From Nocardia terpenica (GTDB lineage Bacteria; Actinomycetota; Actinomycetes; Mycobacteriales; Mycobacteriaceae), in NCBI RefSeq assembly GCF_013186535.1, contig NZ_JABMCZ010000001.1, positions 1 to 64,000 of the forward strand: a stretch of 64,000 nucleotides of DNA. The letters are read 5' to 3'. A model generated the notes under the pieces. It was not told the origin of the DNA and did not search any database. It saw only the letters and a list, made by a program, of their open reading frames with translations. Each line of letters begins with the position of its first letter. Positions within the stretch are counted from its first letter, which is position 1. A program made the position numbers and the translations under genes. This document shows, one piece after another, positions 60,441-64,000 of this stretch.

Positions 60441-60986
60441 GTGCACAAGGTGCTCCGACTCGACTTGGTCAGTCATGGCATGACCGAGGCGATGCGCAAA
60501 GCACGATTCCCCGTGGACGAGCCCCTCACCGAGGCCGGTCGGCTCGCGGTCGCCGCCTCCGGACGACTGCATGCCGCCCGGGTGCTCACCGCGCCCGAGC
60601 GCCGCGCGATCGAGACCGCGGCGCTGCTCGGGCTGCTGGGTGAGGAGGACGACCGGCTGCGCGACCTGGATGCGGGCGCGTGGCGCGGCGGCGAGCTGAT
60701 GTCGGTGCCGCAGGACGAGCTCTACGCCTGGCTCACCGATCCGAAGTTCCGCGGCCACGGCGGCGAGGCCGTGATCGACGTGATCGCGCGCACCCGGGAA
60801 TGGCTCACCGACATGGCCGGGCAGGGCCTGCCGACCATCGCCGTGACCCACCCCGCGGTCATCCGCGCGGCCCTGCTGATCACCCTGGACGCCCCCGCAA
60901 AATCGTTCTGGCGCATCGACATCCCACCGGTCAGCATCACTCGCCTGCATTACCGAGGGGAGTGGACGCTGCACTTCCGAACCTGA
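60441..60986 (+). CDS. histidine phosphatase family protein with altered RHG motif
   Basis: The 181-residue phosphoglycerate-mutase-like fold has APERRAIETAALLG (second Arg), the acidic ELMSV-like region and AVTHPAVIRAAL (second His). The usual catalytic LVRHGET motif reads LVSHGMTEA, so the first Arg is Ser (residue 11) while His12 is kept. Activity may be lost or changed. GTG at 60441 is taken as start, and GTG at 60450 is possible. Its 3' end overlaps the converging TetR gene by 50 bp. Confidence 0.82.
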   Translation: MHKVLRLDLVSHGMTEAMRKARFPVDEPLTEAGRLAVAASGRLHAARVLTAPERRAIETAALLGLLGEEDDRLRDLDAGAWRGGELMSVPQDELYAWLTDPKFRGHGGEAVIDVIARTREWLTDMAGQGLPTIAVTHPAVIRAALLITLDAPAKSFWRIDIPPVSITRLHYRGEWTLHFRT

Positions 60987-61602
60987 CACGGTCGTCGCCC
61001 GTCGTGTTCGGGAGGGCCGACCGCATGAGCAGGCGGATGGCGTCGGAGACGAGGCGGGCCGACAACGTGGGATCGATGGCGCGCTGAATGCCCAGGCCGA
61101 GGCCGAGACTCAGGACCGAGGTGGCGGCGTCCTCGGCGGGGAGGGGGAGGGTGACGCCCATATCGTGCGCGAGCAGTTGCAGCTGGGCCGCGATCGTGCC
61201 GCGGACCAGGGCCAGGTTGGACACCAACGCGGCCTGCAGGTCCGGGTCGTCGCGGGCGACGATGGCGAATTCGAATTCCAGCATGGTCCAGCCGACGTCG
61301 CCGAGCGTGCGTTCGGCCCACCGCTGGAAGCGCCCCAGGCGCTCATCCAGCGTGCCGCCCGCGGCGAGCAGCGCGGTGACCTCCGCGAACTTGCTCTCGT
61401 GGATATCGGCGAGCACCTGCAGGCACAGCTCGGACTTGGTGCGGAAGTTCGAATACACCGCGCCCTTGGAATATCCGGCCGCCTCGGCGACCCGCTCCAG
61501 GCCGGTCCGGGCATACCCCTCGGCCAGGAACAGCTCGCGGGCCGTGGCGAGCAGGTCGGCGCGGGTGCGGGCCTGGGTCTCGGTGCGGGTCAGTCGTGCC
61601 AT
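60937..61602 (-). CDS. TetR family regulator of the patatin-SDR locus
   Basis: The 221-residue protein has the HTH RELFLAEGYARTGLERVAEA and AGYSKGAVYSNFRTKSELC (residues about 20-65). It is divergent from the patatin gene, and a perfect palindrome lies between them, the classic layout of TetR self-control plus control of the neighbour. The last 50 bp overlap the end of the histidine phosphatase gene on the other strand. Confidence 0.9.
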   Translation of the reverse strand: MARLTRTETQARTRADLLATARELFLAEGYARTGLERVAEAAGYSKGAVYSNFRTKSELCLQVLADIHESKFAEVTALLAAGGTLDERLGRFQRWAERTLGDVGWTMLEFEFAIVARDDPDLQAALVSNLALVRGTIAAQLQLLAHDMGVTLPLPAEDAATSVLSLGLGLGIQRAIDPTLSARLVSDAIRLLMRSALPNTTGDDRVRFGSAASTPLGNAGE

Positions 61603-61631
61603 GCCGCGATTCTAAGTTCCACGGGATTTCG

Positions 61632-61646
61632 AATACCGCCGGTATT
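61632..61646. promoter_or_regulatory. palindromic operator between the TetR and patatin genes
   Basis: AATACCGCCGGTATT has two perfect 7-bp arms around C. It lies 29 bp before the TetR start on one side and 23 bp before the patatin start on the other, so one protein could control both. Confidence 0.65.
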
Positions 61647-61669
61647 TACATTCTGATATGTTCGCAACT

Positions 61670-62617
61670 ATGAGTAACGGTAACCGGTCTCTCCGTCGTG
61701 GCCTGGCCCTCGGATGCGGCGGCACGCTCGGCGCGGCCTGGATCGTCGCCGCGCTGGCCGCGGTGCGCGACGCGCTGGACTGGGACCCGTGCGCGGCGGA
61801 CGTGCTGATCGGTACCTCGGCGGGCGCGGAACTGGTCACCATGCTCGGCAGCGGCATCGGCGTGGACGAGCTGATCGCCCTGCAGCGCGGCACCACGACG
61901 CATCCGGTGCTCGCCCGCCACCTGCGCGACCAACCCGCCCGCTTCCCGCCGCCGCCCCGGCCGCGGCTCGGTGCGCCCCGAAACGCCCTGCGCGGCCTGC
62001 GATCTCCGCAGGGCCTGCTGACCGCCGGGAGCGCGCTGCTACCCGTCGGCGGCGGCGACGCGGGCTGGCTGGAACGCCTGGCGACCGGATTGAATCCGGG
62101 CCGCGACTGGGTGGCGCACCCCGCCACCTGGCTCGTCGCCATGGATTACGGCAGCGGCGCGCGGGTCGCCTTCGGGTCCCCCGCCGCCCCGGCCGCTCCG
62201 CTGGGCGCGGCCCTGCGCGCCTCCTGGGCGGTGCCCGGCTGGTTCCCGCCCGTGGTCATCGGCGGCCGCCGCTACATCGACGGCGGCGCCGCCTCCACCG
62301 CGTCGGTGGATCTGCTCGAGCATCAGGGCCTGGACGAGCTGGTGGTGCTGGCGCCGATGGCCTCGACCGGCCGCATTCCGGCCACCGGGCCGGGACATCT
62401 GCTGGAACGGCAGCTGCGAAATCGGATGAGCGCCACCCTCGATGCCGAAATCGCCGCGGTCCGGGCGGCCGGTACCAAGGTGTTGCGGGTCGATGTCACC
62501 GCCGCCGATCTCGCGGTGACGGGCCCCAATTTCATGGACGGCCGCCGCCGTCTCGACACCTTCGAACACAGCCTGCGCAGCACCCGCCGCGCACTCGAGC
62601 AGGGAGTCTTCGCATGA
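61670..62617 (+). CDS. patatin-like phospholipase
   Basis: The 315-residue protein has the glycine-rich oxyanion loop LGCGGTLGAAW, the nucleophile serine in GTSAG (Ser50) and the catalytic aspartate in DGG (RRYIDGGAAS). This is the complete dyad of patatin lipases. The start is ATG 61670 (MSNGNR) or 61658. The start of the SDR gene overlaps its stop (ATGA). The pair may process a lipid signal or substrate sensed by the divergent TetR. Confidence 0.9.
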   Translation: MSNGNRSLRRGLALGCGGTLGAAWIVAALAAVRDALDWDPCAADVLIGTSAGAELVTMLGSGIGVDELIALQRGTTTHPVLARHLRDQPARFPPPPRPRLGAPRNALRGLRSPQGLLTAGSALLPVGGGDAGWLERLATGLNPGRDWVAHPATWLVAMDYGSGARVAFGSPAAPAAPLGAALRASWAVPGWFPPVVIGGRRYIDGGAASTASVDLLEHQGLDELVVLAPMASTGRIPATGPGHLLERQLRNRMSATLDAEIAAVRAAGTKVLRVDVTAADLAVTGPNFMDGRRRLDTFEHSLRSTRRALEQGVFA

Positions 62618-63450
62618 CCAACGACTATCCGGCCCTCCCGCTCACCGGCGCCCGGGTGCTGATCACCGGCGCGGGCCGCGGCATCGGGGCGGCCACCGCG
62701 GAACTGTTCGCGCGCAACGGATCCGAGGTGGCGATAGCCGATCTCGATCTCGCCGCCGCCGAGTCGACCGCCGCCCGGCTGGGCGCGCGCGCCTACGAAC
62801 TGGACGTGCGCGACCGGGAGCGGTGGGACAAGGTGGTCGCCGAGCTGGGCCGCATCGACATCCTGGTGAACAATGCCGGGGTGATGCCCGCCGGATCGTT
62901 CCTCGACCAGCCGGAGTCGGTGGCGCACACCACCATCGACGTCAATGTGTGGGGCCTGATCCACGGCATGCGGGCGGTGGTACCCGGCATGATCGAGCGC
63001 GGGCGCGGGCACGTGGTCAACGTCGCCTCGCTGGCGGGCAAGATCCCGCTGCCCGGGCTCGCCGTGTACAACGCGAGCAAGTATGCGGCCGTGGGGCTTT
63101 CGGCCGCCACCCGGCTGGAGTTCGCCGTGCACGGGGTGAGCGTCAGCGCCGTGCTGCCCTCGGCGGTGCGCACCCGCCTGTCCTCCGGCTTCACCCTCGG
63201 CCGCGGCCTGCCGACCGTCGACCCCGCCGACGTCGCCGCCGCCGTCGTGAAGACCTGCCGCACCCGCCGCGCCGAGATCGCGGTCCCCGGCTACCTGACC
63301 CCGCTCGATCTCGCCTTCACCGCCGCCCCCGAGGGCCTCGTCCGCCTGATCCGCCGTGTCGTCGACGGCGACCGCGCCCTGCACCCCTCCGACGAGAAGG
63401 CCCGCACCGCCTACGAAGACGCGGTGCGGGCCATCGGCGCACAGGACTAG
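62614..63450 (+). CDS. SDR family oxidoreductase
   Basis: The 278-residue classical SDR has the cofactor motif ITGAGRGIGAATAELFARNG, an Asp in IADLDLA after strand 2 (NAD preference likely), NNAGV, and active-site VASLAG with YNASK. It is coupled to the patatin gene by ATGA and convergent with the aldehyde dehydrogenase gene, 8 bp apart. The substrate is unknown. Confidence 0.92.
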   Translation: MTNDYPALPLTGARVLITGAGRGIGAATAELFARNGSEVAIADLDLAAAESTAARLGARAYELDVRDRERWDKVVAELGRIDILVNNAGVMPAGSFLDQPESVAHTTIDVNVWGLIHGMRAVVPGMIERGRGHVVNVASLAGKIPLPGLAVYNASKYAAVGLSAATRLEFAVHGVSVSAVLPSAVRTRLSSGFTLGRGLPTVDPADVAAAVVKTCRTRRAEIAVPGYLTPLDLAFTAAPEGLVRLIRRVVDGDRALHPSDEKARTAYEDAVRAIGAQD

Positions 63451-63458
63451 CCCAGCCG

Positions 63459-64000
63459 CTATCCGAACTTGATGCCCTGCGCCAGTGGCAGATCGTCGGA
63501 GTAGTTGACGGTGTTGGTCGCCCGGCGCATGTACGCCTTCCAGGAGTCCGAACCGGATTCGCGGCCCCCGCCGGTCTGCTTCTCGCCGCCGAAGGCGCCG
63601 CCGATCTCCGCGCCGGAGGTGCCGATATTGACGTTGGCGATGCCGCAGTCGGAGCCGTCGGCGGCCAGGAAGCGCTCGGCCTCGCGCTGGTCGCCGGTGA
63701 AGATCGCCGACGAAAGTCCCTGCGGCACTTCGTTGTGCAGCTCGATCGCGGCATCGAAGTCGGAGTAGGTGAGCACGTAGAGGATGGGCGCGAAGGTCTC
63801 CTCGCGAACCACCGCGGTCTGCGCGGGCATGCGCACGATCGCGGGCCGCACATAGTAGGAGTCCTCGCCGCCGATCTCGACTCGCTCGCCGCCGCAGACC
63901 AGTTCGCCACCATCGGCGACGGCGCGCTCGATCGCCTTCCGCATCGCCTCGTAGGCACGCCCGTTGATCAGCGGCCCCACCAGCACGTCGTCGTCGAGCG
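63459..64000 (-). CDS. aldehyde dehydrogenase, C-terminal part (piperideine-6-carboxylate dehydrogenase-like), cut by the window end
   Basis: About 180 C-terminal residues are present. VGPLINGRAYEAM, VVREETFAPILYVLTY and VNIGTSGAEIGGAFGGEKQTG, with a nearby GGGRESGSDSWKAYMRR, are ALDH7-type blocks. The catalytic cysteine lies outside the window. Position near lhr and a TetR gene fits the mycobacterial pcd (Rv3293), which acts in lysine catabolism. This naming rests on neighbourhood and family only. Confidence 0.85.
   Translation of the reverse strand, partial: LDDDVLVGPLINGRAYEAMRKAIERAVADGGELVCGGERVEIGGEDSYYVRPAIVRMPAQTAVVREETFAPILYVLTYSDFDAAIELHNEVPQGLSSAIFTGDQREAERFLAADGSDCGIANVNIGTSGAEIGGAFGGEKQTGGGRESGSDSWKAYMRRATNTVNYSDDLPLAQGIKFG

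Overview
The window is chromosomal DNA from a high-GC actinobacterium of the order Mycobacteriales, most likely Nocardia or a close relative. The protein sequences point this way, as do the frequent GTG starts and the gene neighbourhood. The neighbourhood closely follows the Mycobacterium tuberculosis Rv3293-Rv3356 region: pcd, a TetR gene, lhr, nei, glpD, lpdA, amiA1/amiB1, deoD, pmmB, upp, add, deoA, cdd, sdhCDAB, dacB, a YihY-type gene, trpS, icd, metY and metX. This comparison is from memory, not from a search. No rRNA, tRNA, phage, transposase, CRISPR or plasmid gene was seen.

Layout. 1-3.5 kb: trmL, a DUF3017 gene and the metY-metX sulfur-assimilation operon, preceded by a SAM-IV riboswitch and an 11-codon leader peptide with four consecutive cysteines. 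4-8 kb: icd, then an MFS exporter with a TetR gene. 8.3-13.1 kb: a five-gene acyl-CoA module (thiolase, SRPBCC, MaoC, SDR, acyl-CoA dehydrogenase) behind a perfect palindromic operator. 13.3-19.1 kb: a hydrolase, exonuclease III, an RNase Sa/T1-like ribonuclease with a barstar-like inhibitor, an RHH protein, trpS and a YihY protein. 19.1-23.7 kb: D,D-carboxypeptidase, a DHA2 exporter with its TetR, and phenylalanine hydroxylase. 23.9-30.8 kb: sdhCDAB and the nucleoside-salvage genes cdd, deoA and add, with an iron-box-like site between the two groups. 31-34.4 kb: an Rv3311-like acidic protein and a four-gene, ATGA-coupled operon coding for an EspC-like protein, an NlpC/P60 enzyme with a WXG-like N-terminus, a small protein and a YbaB-like protein, probably substrates and helpers of a type VII secretion system. 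34.6-42.8 kb: upp, pmmB, deoD, RNase Z, an enoyl-CoA hydratase-like gene, two M20 peptidases and a gamma-glutamylcyclotransferase-like gene. 43-52 kb: lpdA, two exported or membrane proteins, an aminotransferase and divergent glpK/glpD. 52-64 kb: a small secreted protein, an oxidoreductase-TetR operon, nei, lhr, a degenerate histidine phosphatase, a TetR-patatin-SDR locus and the end of an aldehyde dehydrogenase.

The most unusual structure is a repeat family found at 11 loci. Each copy has a 'head', a palindrome centred on CCGGCCAAAAGCATGCCGG with variable outer arms. Most copies also have a 'tail' of short tandem units (about 20-28 bp), each carrying a copy of the right arm. I count 16 heads. 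The tail always lies on the 3' side when the head is read in the AAAAGC direction. The outer arms differ between loci but stay complementary, and the tail units usually match the local arm. Several heads begin 0-10 nt after a stop codon, in the orientation of that gene, and one head has been read in frame into the acyl-CoA dehydrogenase. I know of no described family that explains this combination, so it is my main candidate for an undescribed element.
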